Assembly: GCA_965530755.1 (NCBI GenBank) | Contig: CBESNA010000012.1 | Span: 1 to 64,000 of the forward strand | Length of the DNA: 64,000 nt | Direction: 5' to 3' | Source of the DNA: SZUA-35 sp965530755 | GTDB taxonomy: Bacteria; Actinomycetota; Acidimicrobiia; Acidimicrobiales; SZUA-35 | Part shown: piece after piece, positions 7,917 to 16,508 of the stretch | Layout of the letters: the number at the start of each line of letters is the position of its first letter | How positions within the stretch are numbered: position 1 is the stretch's first letter | The notes under the pieces: generated by a model | Database searches by the model: none | What the model saw: only the letters and a program-made list of their open reading frames with translations | What the model was told of the DNA's origin: nothing | Made by a program: the position numbers and the translations under genes

Positions 7917-9409
7917 GCGCCGCCACTCATTCCGGACCGAAGCTCCAGTCGAACGCTGCCGCGTCGTCGGTCGCCGTCGCCGGAGCGGTGGTCACGACGC
8001 TTGCCAGCTTCCTGGTTGCGTACCTCGTCTCGAAGGAATCGGCTGGGTTCGCCGGTGCGTTCTTCACCGCGACCGCCGTTGCCACGATCGGTGGGAACAG
8101 CCTGGCCCTCGGGACGCCGACATCGCTCGTCTACTTCATGCCCGAGGCCCTGACCGGCGACCGACCATCCCAACGTGGGCTGATCCTCCAAACTCTTCGA
8201 CCCGTCGTGTTGGCATCAACGCTCGTCGCAGTCATCGTCGTACTCCTCGCCCCCTGGTTCGCCGATCTGGTATCAGACGAACGCGTCACGGAGATCACGA
8301 CACTCGTAAGGACGTTCGCCCCTGCGATCCCCGCCTGGGCCATCACGGCAACGCTGCTCGGGGCCACACGCGGACTCGGCTCGATGACCCCAACGGTCGT
8401 CGTCAGCCAGGTGCTCAGGCCGGGCGGCCAGATCGTGCTCCTTGGCGCAGCCAGTATCAAGGGATCACCGTCAGCCCTGGCCGTTGGACTCGCCTGGATG
8501 ATCCCCGTTGTTGTCGCCATGCTGGCAGCGATCGTGTCCGTCGCCAGGCTGCACGGCTTCGCCGGCGACGGCACCAGCGCCGTGTCCTCGACGGAGTTCT
8601 GGGCGTACGCCAGGCCTCGTGCATTGGCCAACTCACTCCAGATCGCCCTGGAACGAATCGACGTCATCTTCGTCCAAGCGCTCCTCGGAGCGGACGCCGC
8701 CGGCGTCTACGGCGCTCTCACTCGCTACATCGCCGCCGGCAATTTCTTGATCTTCGCCGTCGCCCAAGCTGTCTCGGTCACACTCCGACGGGCCATCGCT
8801 GCCGCCGACCTGGGCCGGGCCGGAGCAATCCTGAAGCAGACAACCGCATGGCTCGTACTGGTGGCCTGGCCCTACTTCGTCATCGTGGCCTTCAAGCCGG
8901 AGCCGCTCGCCAACCTGCTGAACCCCGACTTCGTGCCGGATGCCGGGATCCTCGCGATCCTCGCCCTCGGCATGATGGTCAGCGCCGCGGCCGGTCCGAT
9001 CGATCTTGCCCTCCTCATGCTCGGAAAGAGCAAGCTCAGCCTCGCCGGCATCGTGGTCGCCATCGTCGCCGACATCGGCCTCCTCTTCGTTCTCGCTCCC
9101 CGCTTCGGGCTGGCCGGCGCGGCGTCGGCGTGGGCCATCAGCGTCGTTGCCCAAAACCTCATCGCCAGCTATTTCGTGCACCGACACAGCGGCATCACGG
9201 TGCCGAGCCCGGCTTGGGTCCGGGCCATCGGTCTGACGCTGGTCGCCACCGTGCCGATCAGCCTCGTCACCGGCGACGACTTCACTGCGCTGGTCATCAC
9301 CGCAGCGACAGCAGGCATCGTCCTTCTCGGCGGGATCTATCTCAGCCGAACCGTTTTCGGAGTCGACCAGCCGCTCACTGCCCGACGAGGTCGCGCACCA
9401 TCCGACTGA
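7913..9409 (+). CDS. Polysaccharide flippase (Wzx-like, MOP superfamily)
   Basis: A 498-residue polytopic membrane protein with about a dozen hydrophobic helices, starting with AVVTTLASFLVAYLVSKESAGFAGAFF. The GxFxxFxxxx rhythm of the first helix and the conserved middle (RALANSLQIALERIDVIFVQALLGADAAGVYGAL) match Wzx/MurJ-type exporters. It should flip lipid-linked oligosaccharide units across the membrane for the polymerase encoded nearby on the other strand. The GTG start overlaps the kinase stop. Its 3' end overlaps the convergent GH26 gene by 35 bases. Confidence 0.88.
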   Translation: MSAATHSGPKLQSNAAASSVAVAGAVVTTLASFLVAYLVSKESAGFAGAFFTATAVATIGGNSLALGTPTSLVYFMPEALTGDRPSQRGLILQTLRPVVLASTLVAVIVVLLAPWFADLVSDERVTEITTLVRTFAPAIPAWAITATLLGATRGLGSMTPTVVVSQVLRPGGQIVLLGAASIKGSPSALAVGLAWMIPVVVAMLAAIVSVARLHGFAGDGTSAVSSTEFWAYARPRALANSLQIALERIDVIFVQALLGADAAGVYGALTRYIAAGNFLIFAVAQAVSVTLRRAIAAADLGRAGAILKQTTAWLVLVAWPYFVIVAFKPEPLANLLNPDFVPDAGILAILALGMMVSAAAGPIDLALLMLGKSKLSLAGIVVAIVADIGLLFVLAPRFGLAGAASAWAISVVAQNLIASYFVHRHSGITVPSPAWVRAIGLTLVATVPISLVTGDDFTALVITAATAGIVLLGGIYLSRTVFGVDQPLTARRGRAPSD

Positions 9410-10439
9410 ATGCCCGCTTCGTCTCGGGATCGGTTGCATGCGACCAACGACAGTCCGGATAGGTCCCGCCGGGAGCGGTGACGTCGAACCAGGCCACGAA
9501 TTCGATGTCGACACCCTCAGTCGACAGCTGCAGCAGGTGGTCGACTGCGGCATCCATCCATCCGGCTCGGCGCGATTCGTCGTCTGGATCGGCCGCTGAC
9601 GCAAACTCGGGAAGCGCCAGGGGCTTGCCCCGCTCCTCAGCGAACGCGATCGCGGGTTCGAGCAACGCTTCGAAACTGCGCCAGGGGCGGTCGGTGCCCT
9701 GGCATGTGAACCAGTTGTAGAGGTCTGCCCCGACGACATCGACGACGTCGTCGCCGGGGTACCAACGCTCGCCGTTGGCACTGGACAGGACGTCGACCCC
9801 GACCGTCCAAACCATCGATACCTTCTCCCCTCCCCGCGAGCGGATCAGGCCGACCATCGCACGCCACGCTGCTCGATACTCGAGGGCATCACCGTTCTGC
9901 TCGCTCTCGAATGTCTCGGGTTCGTGGTTGAACGTGAATCGCAGATCGGGGCCAAGCAGGACAATCGCGTCGGCCCAGGCGGTCATCTCCTCGTGCAGCG
10001 TCGAGCCGGGTTGTGCCGCAGCAATGTCCGCCCACGGAATCGGCGAGCCGTCCGAGCGAACTGGACGGACGCTGAGATGCACCGCCCGGCCGCCCCGTTG
10101 GATGGCCCCGATGTCGGTATCGGTGATGGTGTCGTCCCACCGCAGGAACACGCGGACGAGGTGCAGCCGATGTTCCACCTCGGTCTCGATCGCCTCGATG
10201 CTCGCGATTCGAGCTTCAGGCACGGCGATACCAATGAGCGGACCTGGCGGAGGAGCGACAGTCGTAGCGACCGGGCTCGCGGCGACAGGGCTACGGGTTG
10301 TCGCAGGTCCGACCACCGTGGTCGTGTCAGCGCCGTCACGACGATCACTGCTCGTCGGCACGACGGTCTCCTCGTCGCCGGACGTGCAGCCGGCCATCAG
10401 GGCGGCGGCCACCAACGCCGTGATCAGGTGCCGAATCAC
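9375..10439 (-). CDS. GH26-type glycoside hydrolase lipoprotein
   Basis: 354 residues from a GTG that overlaps the upstream stop (GTGA). The N-terminus is a lipoprotein signal with lipobox LMAGC (Cys18), then a Thr/Pro/Ala-rich linker to about residue 68. The catalytic domain resembles family 26 beta-mannanases: FNHEPE (Glu173, likely acid/base), VVGADLYNW, and LPEFAS (Glu278, likely nucleophile). It should sit on the outer face of the membrane and trim or release the polysaccharide made by this locus. The exact linkage cut is unknown. Confidence 0.82.
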   Translation of the reverse strand: MIRHLITALVAAALMAGCTSGDEETVVPTSSDRRDGADTTTVVGPATTRSPVAASPVATTVAPPPGPLIGIAVPEARIASIEAIETEVEHRLHLVRVFLRWDDTITDTDIGAIQRGGRAVHLSVRPVRSDGSPIPWADIAAAQPGSTLHEEMTAWADAIVLLGPDLRFTFNHEPETFESEQNGDALEYRAAWRAMVGLIRSRGGEKVSMVWTVGVDVLSSANGERWYPGDDVVDVVGADLYNWFTCQGTDRPWRSFEALLEPAIAFAEERGKPLALPEFASAADPDDESRRAGWMDAAVDHLLQLSTEGVDIEFVAWFDVTAPGGTYPDCRWSHATDPETKRAFSRMVRDLVGQ

Positions 10440-11737
10440 GCGAGGGTGAGCGCCTCGCTGCCCGAGCTCGTTGCCCCTCTGACAGTGCCCTCGTTCTGAA
10501 GCCGAAGTGCGAGCGCGGCGGCAGCAAAAACAGTGAACAGCTGGTCTGGCACCATCAAGTAGTACGGCATCTGCACGATGGCGACGATGATCACCACATG
10601 GGCCCAGAGCCCGGCAGTCGAAGGCTGACGTCTCGTGTACCACGCCAGGCTCAGCATCGTTCCGAGGAATCCGGCCGCCCCCAGAAAACCGTGGGAGAAG
10701 GTGGCGAACCAGAGCTGGCCGTGCGTCCCGATCGAAGGGAGGTTTCGCTCGTTCGGGCGGGGAGCACCCCAGCCGAACACAGGCTTTTCGAGCGCACCCT
10801 CCACGGCTGAAACGGCGAGGCTCGTACGGTCCTCGTTGGAGTGGCCGGTGTTGATGCGAGTGGCGATGATCCCGCCGAGCGGGGTGATGGACAGCACCAC
10901 GACCAGCACCAGCATTGCCCAGAGGCCTTGGATCATAAGCTTGCGTTCACCGGCGACTCCGAAACGGACTGCGGCGTAGATCATCCCGATGCCGAGGCTG
11001 AGCCACAAACCGCGATTCAGCGAGATGACGGCTGGCAGAACGCTTGCGATCATCATCACGCGGATCAACTTGGCCGAGAAGCCGACCCTTCGGTCGTAGA
11101 GCGCAATGAAGCCGAACGGCGTGAGGAGGGCCATCATCGAGCCCCACTCATTGGTGTAGGTGAAGGGCGCCTTCGGCCGAGGCACAGGAACGCCGATGAT
11201 GTCCTGGAGCTGAGCGAAACTCGGCTCCAACCAGGCTTTGATGAGATCGTTCTCCCGAAGCACCCCGGGCGTGACGTAGTACATCGGGGCCCTGAACGAC
11301 AGATCGCCGAGCACGAAAGCGAGGTAGCCGCCGACGATGGCCACCATCCAGAGGATCGTGAACATACGGATCGTGCGGAACACGTCGATGCCCTTCACGC
11401 CGTTCAGGATGTAGAGCAGCACCACGCTGGCGCCGATGTAGTAGCCGAACCGGAGGCCCCACCCGAAGAGTCTGGCCACAGAGTCGAGGCTCAGGACCGA
11501 ACCCACCACGGCCACCAGGTAGATCAGCCACCATCCAGAACCCTTCGGAACGACGAGCCCTCGCCGACGCAGCAGTGAGGCCGCCATCGGCAGGGCCAGG
11601 ACCGCCCACATGAAACCGCTGAGACCGAGAATGAACCAGAGCGGGTACCACGCCACCATCAGGGTGATCGGCCAGAACGGCAGAGGGGCGTCGACCTCGG
11701 AGCGGAGCGCTCCGCGATCGACACTGGAACTGAGCAT
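10436..11737 (-). CDS. O-antigen ligase/polymerase-like membrane protein (Wzy-like)
   Basis: A 433-residue protein with about ten to twelve transmembrane helices and a large external loop containing PMYYVTPGVLRENDLIKAW. The segment VISLNRGLWLSLGIGM is the typical S/NRG...W motif of Wzy_C/WaaL proteins, and VFGWGAPRPNERNLPSIGTHGQLW matches the late conserved loop (GxG ... HN/HG). It probably polymerises the repeat units or attaches finished chains. It lies between the chain-length gene (TGATG overlap at 11737) and the hydrolase gene (GTGA overlap), forming a three-gene operon. Confidence 0.85.
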   Translation of the reverse strand: MLSSSVDRGALRSEVDAPLPFWPITLMVAWYPLWFILGLSGFMWAVLALPMAASLLRRRGLVVPKGSGWWLIYLVAVVGSVLSLDSVARLFGWGLRFGYYIGASVVLLYILNGVKGIDVFRTIRMFTILWMVAIVGGYLAFVLGDLSFRAPMYYVTPGVLRENDLIKAWLEPSFAQLQDIIGVPVPRPKAPFTYTNEWGSMMALLTPFGFIALYDRRVGFSAKLIRVMMIASVLPAVISLNRGLWLSLGIGMIYAAVRFGVAGERKLMIQGLWAMLVLVVVLSITPLGGIIATRINTGHSNEDRTSLAVSAVEGALEKPVFGWGAPRPNERNLPSIGTHGQLWFATFSHGFLGAAGFLGTMLSLAWYTRRQPSTAGLWAHVVIIVAIVQMPYYLMVPDQLFTVFAAAALALRLQNEGTVRGATSSGSEALTLA

Positions 11738-13332
11738 CAGTCGGGGTCGCCTTCGGCAACGATCGTTCCGACCACGACGGCGCCGACCCGACGAAGCTGC
11801 TCGATCGCATCGGCTGCGTTGCGGCGTGTCGCACGCGACGGCTCAATCACCACGACCGCGCCTTCGCAGATACGAGCGAGATCGCTCGCATCGGCCACCT
11901 GGAGGACCGGAGGTGCTTCGACCACGACGAGATCGTAGTGGTCACGAGCTCGGTCGATGAGTTCGCCGAGGGCCTGGCCCTGCAGCAGCTCAGCCGGCTG
12001 GTCGACCTTCGAACCGGCAAACAGCATCTCGAGTCCAGGAAATTCGTCGTTGACGACGATCGACTCTCTGATCTCAGAGTGGTGCATGAGCACGTCGCTC
12101 AGGCCCTTTCCGTTGGCGACTCCAAACCGGTCGTGCAGACTCGGGTGACGCATGTCGGCCCCGATCAGCAACGTCCGACGGCCGGATCTGGCGGCCGCGA
12201 CCGCCATGTTGGCTGCCACCGTTGTGGCGGACTGCGGATTGTTGGTGCCCGCGACCAGCACGACCGACTTGTCAGTCTGGTCGAGCTGGAACAAGAGGCT
12301 GCCCTGGACTCGCCGATAGGCCTCGCCGCGAGGCGAGTTGACCTCGGCGATACCCGCCTCGCCACCACGTCGGAACAGGCCAGACCCGACCGGCACCTCG
12401 CCGAGGACATCGACACCCATCGACGCCAGCTCTCGGCCGGTGTCACGGAATCGATCGTCGCGTCGGTCGAGCAGATAGGCGAATCCGAGGCCGCCGAGGA
12501 GGCCGACGAGACCGCCGCCAACGAGACCGATCGGCAGTGGCAAGCCACTCAGCGACTCAGGCAGATCGGCATTGTCGAGGACGACGCCAGGGTCGACGCT
12601 GATGCCATTGAGATTGGCCAGCTTGGCCCCGATGCCCTGGAGTTCCTGGCGCTTCGACACCTCGCGGTAGCCCAGCGAGCGCAGGAGCGCAGGATCCTCG
12701 CCCGCCGCTGCGACTTCGGCCGACAACGCATCGAGCTCGGAAATCAGTTGCGACTCTCGCTCGAGCAGCTGGATGCGCGACTGCTGCGTACTGATCAGGC
12801 CAGACTCCTCACGGAAGTCGAGATAGGCGTGGGCAGAAGCATCGGCCAGGTCGCGAGCTCGTTCCGCTTCGCCGGCGGACACCGAGAACACGAGGATCTG
12901 CGAGTCACTCGGCACGGTCACATTGATCAGTTCGGCCGCGGCCAGCACATCGTCCTGATCTACGTCGGCCGCAGATGCAGCCTCCTCGACGGCTGGATCG
13001 TCGAGGTCGGAGGTCCCGAGATCATCGCCAGCCTGCAGGAGTGCGAGGCCCCGCTCGGTGACGCGCTGCGATGAGGCGATCAGCCGTTCGTTGGTGGTGT
13101 TGACCTGACGACTGATGTCCAGATTCGGATCGTCGCCCGCTGCCAGCAGCGGCCGAACCTCGACTCGAGCTTCAGCGTCGTAGGTCCCGGTCTGGAGCTG
13201 GGTCAGCAGCACACCGACGAAGCAGCCCGTGATCGCGGCCGCGAGAATCACTGGCAGGTGGCGGCGCAACGCCGAGGTGTATTCCGACACCGAGACAACG
13301 TTTGAATTACCGGCCAGATTGGTGGAAGCCAT
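11737..13332 (-). CDS. Wzz/BY-kinase-like chain-length protein, degenerate P-loop
   Basis: 531 residues. The Wzz part spans two membrane helices (about 28-45 and 265-288) around a coiled periplasmic-type domain. The cytoplasmic part (about 300-531) has the CpsD/Wzc ATPase layout: a P-loop position at VLVAGTNNPQSATTVAANMA, a Walker A' strand LLIGADMRHPS and Walker B YDLVVVEAPP. The P-loop lacks the GK(S/T) lysine, and the C-terminus (GTIVAEGDPD) has no tyrosine cluster, so autophosphorylation looks unlikely. It should set chain length rather than act as a kinase. The ATG at 13332 is preceded by AAAAGG at a good distance; an upstream frame exists but lacks family sequence. Confidence 0.87.
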   Translation of the reverse strand: MASTNLAGNSNVVSVSEYTSALRRHLPVILAAAITGCFVGVLLTQLQTGTYDAEARVEVRPLLAAGDDPNLDISRQVNTTNERLIASSQRVTERGLALLQAGDDLGTSDLDDPAVEEAASAADVDQDDVLAAAELINVTVPSDSQILVFSVSAGEAERARDLADASAHAYLDFREESGLISTQQSRIQLLERESQLISELDALSAEVAAAGEDPALLRSLGYREVSKRQELQGIGAKLANLNGISVDPGVVLDNADLPESLSGLPLPIGLVGGGLVGLLGGLGFAYLLDRRDDRFRDTGRELASMGVDVLGEVPVGSGLFRRGGEAGIAEVNSPRGEAYRRVQGSLLFQLDQTDKSVVLVAGTNNPQSATTVAANMAVAAARSGRRTLLIGADMRHPSLHDRFGVANGKGLSDVLMHHSEIRESIVVNDEFPGLEMLFAGSKVDQPAELLQGQALGELIDRARDHYDLVVVEAPPVLQVADASDLARICEGAVVVIEPSRATRRNAADAIEQLRRVGAVVVGTIVAEGDPD

Positions 13333-13545
13333 GAAACGACCTTTTGAATGGAAACAGCACTTGCCGTCTAACGAGACCAATCGGTCGACGCACGAGCCGA
13401 TGAACCCTTCCACTCTCTCAAACTTCTGGGCCTTGGCGGCTGAGTCAAAGGGCCTTGAGGGGAGGGCACACCTTCTCAGCGCGAGAGCGTCCGATTTCGG
13501 TGATGCTTCCTAAACTCAAACGCGACTACTACCGACAGGACTGCA

Positions 13546-14451
13546 ATGACCTATCAGTTGACTGATGTTGCTGCCCTGGAGGCAGAGGCGATCCACATCA
13601 TTCGGGAAGTGGCGGCGGAATTCGAACGGCCCGCGCTGCTCTTCTCGGGTGGCAAGGACTCGATTCTTCTCCTTCACATGGCCATCAAGGCGTTCGCCCC
13701 CGCCAAAGTTCCATTCCCCATCATGCACGTCGACACGGGCCACAACTTCCCCGAGGTGATCGAATACCGCGATCGTCGAGTCGCCGAAACCGGTGTCCGC
13801 CTGATCGTGGCTTCGGTCCAGGAACAGATCGACAAGGGCCTCGTCCAGGAAGAGACAGGTCCCCGAGCCAGCCGCAACGGCCTCCAAACTGCGGCCCTGC
13901 TCGAAGCGATCGAGACTCACAAGTTCGATGCTCTCTTCGGTGGCGCCCGCCGCGACGAGGAGAAGGCAAGGGCAAAGGAACGCGTCTACAGCTTCCGCGA
14001 CGAGTTCGGCCAATGGGACCCGAAGGGCCAACGGCCCGAACTGTGGAACCTCTACAACGGCCGCCACGCCCAGGGAGAGCACTTCCGCATCTTCCCCATC
14101 TCGAACTGGACCGAGCTCGACGTCTGGCACTACATCGCCGAGCAGGAGATCGATGTCCCCGGCATCTACTTCGCCCACAAGCGCCCCGTGTTCCAACGCG
14201 ACGGCATGTGGCTGGCCGACACCGACTTCATCACCCGCATGGAGGGTGAGGAGATCGAAGAGCGCCTGGTGCGCTTCCGCACGATCGGCGACGCGAGCTG
14301 CACCGGCGCCGTCGACTCGGCCGCCGATGACATCATGAAGGTCATCGAAGAGGTCGGCGCCACCCGCGTCACCGAACGAGGCGCCACTCGCGCCGACGAT
14401 CGCCGCACAGAAGCGGCCATGGAAGACCGCAAGAAGGAGGGCTACTTCTGA
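13546..14451 (+). CDS. cysD: Sulfate adenylyltransferase subunit 2
   Basis: A 301-residue enzyme of the PP-loop family (LLFSGGKDSILLLHMA, residues 31-46), with the conserved FGGARRDEEKARAKER and FPISNWTELDVWHY blocks and the usual C-terminal KKEGYF. With CysN it makes adenosine phosphosulfate from sulfate and ATP. The ATG follows GACAGGA at a good spacing. It is first in a cysD-(micro-ORF)-cysN-cysC operon. The 213-bp gap to the divergent chain-length gene must hold the promoter; I see no riboswitch there. Confidence 0.97.
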   Translation: MTYQLTDVAALEAEAIHIIREVAAEFERPALLFSGGKDSILLLHMAIKAFAPAKVPFPIMHVDTGHNFPEVIEYRDRRVAETGVRLIVASVQEQIDKGLVQEETGPRASRNGLQTAALLEAIETHKFDALFGGARRDEEKARAKERVYSFRDEFGQWDPKGQRPELWNLYNGRHAQGEHFRIFPISNWTELDVWHYIAEQEIDVPGIYFAHKRPVFQRDGMWLADTDFITRMEGEEIEERLVRFRTIGDASCTGAVDSAADDIMKVIEEVGATRVTERGATRADDRRTEAAMEDRKKEGYF

Positions 14452-14561
14452 TGCTCGCGGTCCCCACTCGGATCAGCGCCGGTAGCCGCTGCCACAACGC
14501 TCACCCCATCAACACTCTCACCATCAACACTCTCTTCATCAACACCCCGGGAATCTTCTAA
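14451..14561 (+). CDS. 36-codon micro-ORF linking cysD and cysN
   Basis: An ATG at 14451 shares its A with the cysD stop (TGATG). Thirty-six codons later the frame ends in TAA at 14559-14561, whose last A is the first base of the cysN ATG (TAATG). A strong Shine-Dalgarno-like AAGGAGG lies about 10 bases before the micro-ORF start. The second half encodes a repeated INTLT-INTLF-INTPG pattern. Exact threading at both ends suggests a translational-coupling device carrying ribosomes from cysD to cysN. The caveat is that AAGGAGG also encodes part of the conserved CysD C-terminus (KKEGYF), and the peptide has no known relatives. Confidence 0.5.
   Translation: MLAVPTRISAGSRCHNAHPINTLTINTLFINTPGIF
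14507..14549 (+). repeat. 15-bp tandem repeat between cysD and cysN
   Basis: CATCAACACTCTCAC (14507-14521), CATCAACACTCTCTT (14522-14536) and CATCAACACCCCG (14537-14549) are consecutive units. The period of 15 keeps the micro-ORF in frame, encoding five-residue units. It may tune the spacing before cysN or simply reflect slippage. Confidence 0.8.
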
Positions 14562-15814
14562 TGGAACTTCTTCGACTCGCCACTGCCGGATCGGTGGACG
14601 ACGGCAAGAGCACCCTCATCGGTCGCCTGCTGTTCGACTCCAAATCGATCTTCGAGGATCAGCTGGAAGCCATCGAGGCCACCACCCTCGCTCGCGGCGC
14701 CGAGGGCATCGATCTCGCACTCCTCACCGACGGCCTCCGGGCCGAGCGTGAGCAGGGCATCACGATCGACGTTGCTCACCGCTACTTCGCCACCCCGAAG
14801 CGTAAGTTCATCATCGGCGACACGCCAGGACACATCCAGTACACCCGCAACATGGTCACCGGTGCATCCGTGGCCGATCTGGCGATCGTGCTGATCGACG
14901 CCCGCAAGGGTGTGCTCGAGCAGAGCCGACGTCACGCCTTCATCGCGTCGTTGCTCCGCATCCCGCACATCGTGCTGGCCGTCAACAAGATGGACCTCGT
15001 CGACTACGACCAGGCCGTTTTCGAGCAGATCCGAGCAGACTTCACCTCGTTCGCGACGAAGCTCGACGTCACCGACCTGACCTTCATCCCTATGTCTGCG
15101 CTCAACGGCGACAATGTCGTCGACCGGTCGGAGAACATGCCGTGGTACGAGGGCTCGACGCTCCTCCACCACTTGGAAGAGGTGCACATCGCATCCGACC
15201 GCAACCTGGTCGACGTGCGATTCCCGGTCCAGTACGTGATTCGTCCCCAGACTGCCGAGCATCCCGACTATCGGGGCTACGCCGGCACGGTCGCTGGTGG
15301 CGTCATCAAGCCAGGTGACGACGTCATCGTGTTGCCTTCCGGTTTCACGAGCACGGTCGCTGCGGTCGAAACGGCCGACGGCCCGTTGGACGAGGCATAC
15401 CCTCCAATGGCAGTGACCGTTCGCCTCGCCGACGAGATCGACATCAGCCGAGGCGACATGATCTGTCGTCCGAACAACCAGCCCGAGGTCGGGCAGGACA
15501 TCGAGGCAATGATCTGCTGGATGTCGGAGTTCTCCGAGCTGCGACCGAACGCCAAACTGGCGTTGAAGCACACGACTCGGTCCGTCCGCGCATTGGTGAA
15601 GGACCTTCACTACCGCCTCGACATCAACACGCTGCATCGCGAAACAGACGCCGAATCGTTGAAGCTCAACGAGATCGGTCGCGTTCGCCTCCGCACGACC
15701 CAGCCCCTGTTCTTCGACGAGTACCGACGCAACCGCTCCACCGGCAGTTTCATCCTGATCGACGAGGCAACCAACATCACGGTCGCTGCCGGAATGATCG
15801 TCGGCGCTTCGTGA
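14561..15814 (+). CDS. cysN: Sulfate adenylyltransferase subunit 1 (GTPase)
   Basis: A 417-residue EF-Tu-like GTPase. G1 is GSVDDGKSTLIGRLL, the REQGITIDVAHRYF segment is the effector region, G3 is DTPGHIQYTRNM and G4 is NKMDLVD; two beta-barrel domains follow. GTP hydrolysis drives APS synthesis by CysD. The length shows the stand-alone form, not the CysN-CysC fusion; APS kinase is the next gene. Its own ribosome-binding site is weak (GGGA), while its ATG overlaps the stop of the upstream micro-ORF, so coupled translation is likely. Confidence 0.97.
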   Translation: MELLRLATAGSVDDGKSTLIGRLLFDSKSIFEDQLEAIEATTLARGAEGIDLALLTDGLRAEREQGITIDVAHRYFATPKRKFIIGDTPGHIQYTRNMVTGASVADLAIVLIDARKGVLEQSRRHAFIASLLRIPHIVLAVNKMDLVDYDQAVFEQIRADFTSFATKLDVTDLTFIPMSALNGDNVVDRSENMPWYEGSTLLHHLEEVHIASDRNLVDVRFPVQYVIRPQTAEHPDYRGYAGTVAGGVIKPGDDVIVLPSGFTSTVAAVETADGPLDEAYPPMAVTVRLADEIDISRGDMICRPNNQPEVGQDIEAMICWMSEFSELRPNAKLALKHTTRSVRALVKDLHYRLDINTLHRETDAESLKLNEIGRVRLRTTQPLFFDEYRRNRSTGSFILIDEATNITVAAGMIVGAS

Positions 15815-15827
15815 TCCGGAGCTTGCG

Positions 15828-16433
15828 ATGAGCGAGCCCGTATCGACCAACATCCGCTGGCACCCGAGTGCCGTTGCCCGCGACGTGCGGGCTGCGGCCA
15901 CAGGGACCTCCGGGATGACACTCTGGCTCACGGGTCTTTCCGGATCCGGCAAGTCGACGGTCGCCGTGCAGCTCGAGAAGCAACTGATCGCGGCCGGTCG
16001 CCCCGCATACCTCCTCGACGGCGACAACCTGCGATTCGGCCTCAACGTCGATCTGGGGTTCTCGGCCGAGGACCGCGACGAGAACGTCCGTCGGGTGGCA
16101 CACGTCGCCCGCCTGTTCGCCGACGCCGGAATGATCGCCCTCGTGCCGCTCGTGTCTCCGTATCGGGCGGCTCGACAATTGGCTCGCGAGATCCACGAGG
16201 CCGCAGATCTACCGTTCGCCGAAGTGTTCGTCGACACTCCGCTCGAGGTGTGTGAGGCCCGCGATCCAAAAGGTCTCTACAAGAAGGCTCGCGCCGGCGA
16301 GATCAAGGGCATGACCGGGATCGACGATCCTTACGAGGCCCCGGAGAATCCCGAGTACCGGGTCACACCGGAAAACGGTTCGGCCGCCGCGATCGCTGCC
16401 CAACTCATCGCCCAGCTCATCGACCCGCGCTGA
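15828..16433 (+). CDS. cysC: Adenylylsulfate kinase
   Basis: 201 residues with P-loop GLSGSGKST (about residues 35-43), the DGDNLRFGLNVDLGFS substrate loop and the late KKARAGEIKGMTGIDDPYE block of APS kinases. It phosphorylates APS to PAPS. PAPS feeds either PAPS reductase for cysteine synthesis or sulfotransferases; neither is in the window. It starts 13 bases after cysN in the same operon. Confidence 0.96.
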   Translation: MSEPVSTNIRWHPSAVARDVRAAATGTSGMTLWLTGLSGSGKSTVAVQLEKQLIAAGRPAYLLDGDNLRFGLNVDLGFSAEDRDENVRRVAHVARLFADAGMIALVPLVSPYRAARQLAREIHEAADLPFAEVFVDTPLEVCEARDPKGLYKKARAGEIKGMTGIDDPYEAPENPEYRVTPENGSAAAIAAQLIAQLIDPR

Positions 16434-16447
16434 TCTCCTGACAGAGC

Positions 16448-16464
16448 CTCCCCTCGACGGGGAG
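16448..16464. terminator. Weak hairpin between convergent cysC and LCP gene
   Basis: CTCCCC (16448-16453) pairs with GGGGAG (16459-16464) around TCGAC, in the 75-base gap between two convergent genes. Only a short T stretch follows (CCCGTTTG), so it is at best a weak bidirectional terminator. Confidence 0.35.
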
Positions 16465-16508
16465 CCCGTTTGATCGCCAGGGCGGCCAGAACCGCTCCCC
16501 GTTGCGGC

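Noticed and set aside
13333..13545. Sulfur-related riboswitch (SAM type) ahead of cysD
   Set aside because: I searched the 213-bp gap for conserved SAM-aptamer pieces and terminator pairs and found nothing convincing.
14558..16237. Long minus-strand frame opposite cysN and cysC
   Set aside because: It is fully antisense to two certain genes, has no family sequence and is typical of open antisense frames in high-GC DNA.
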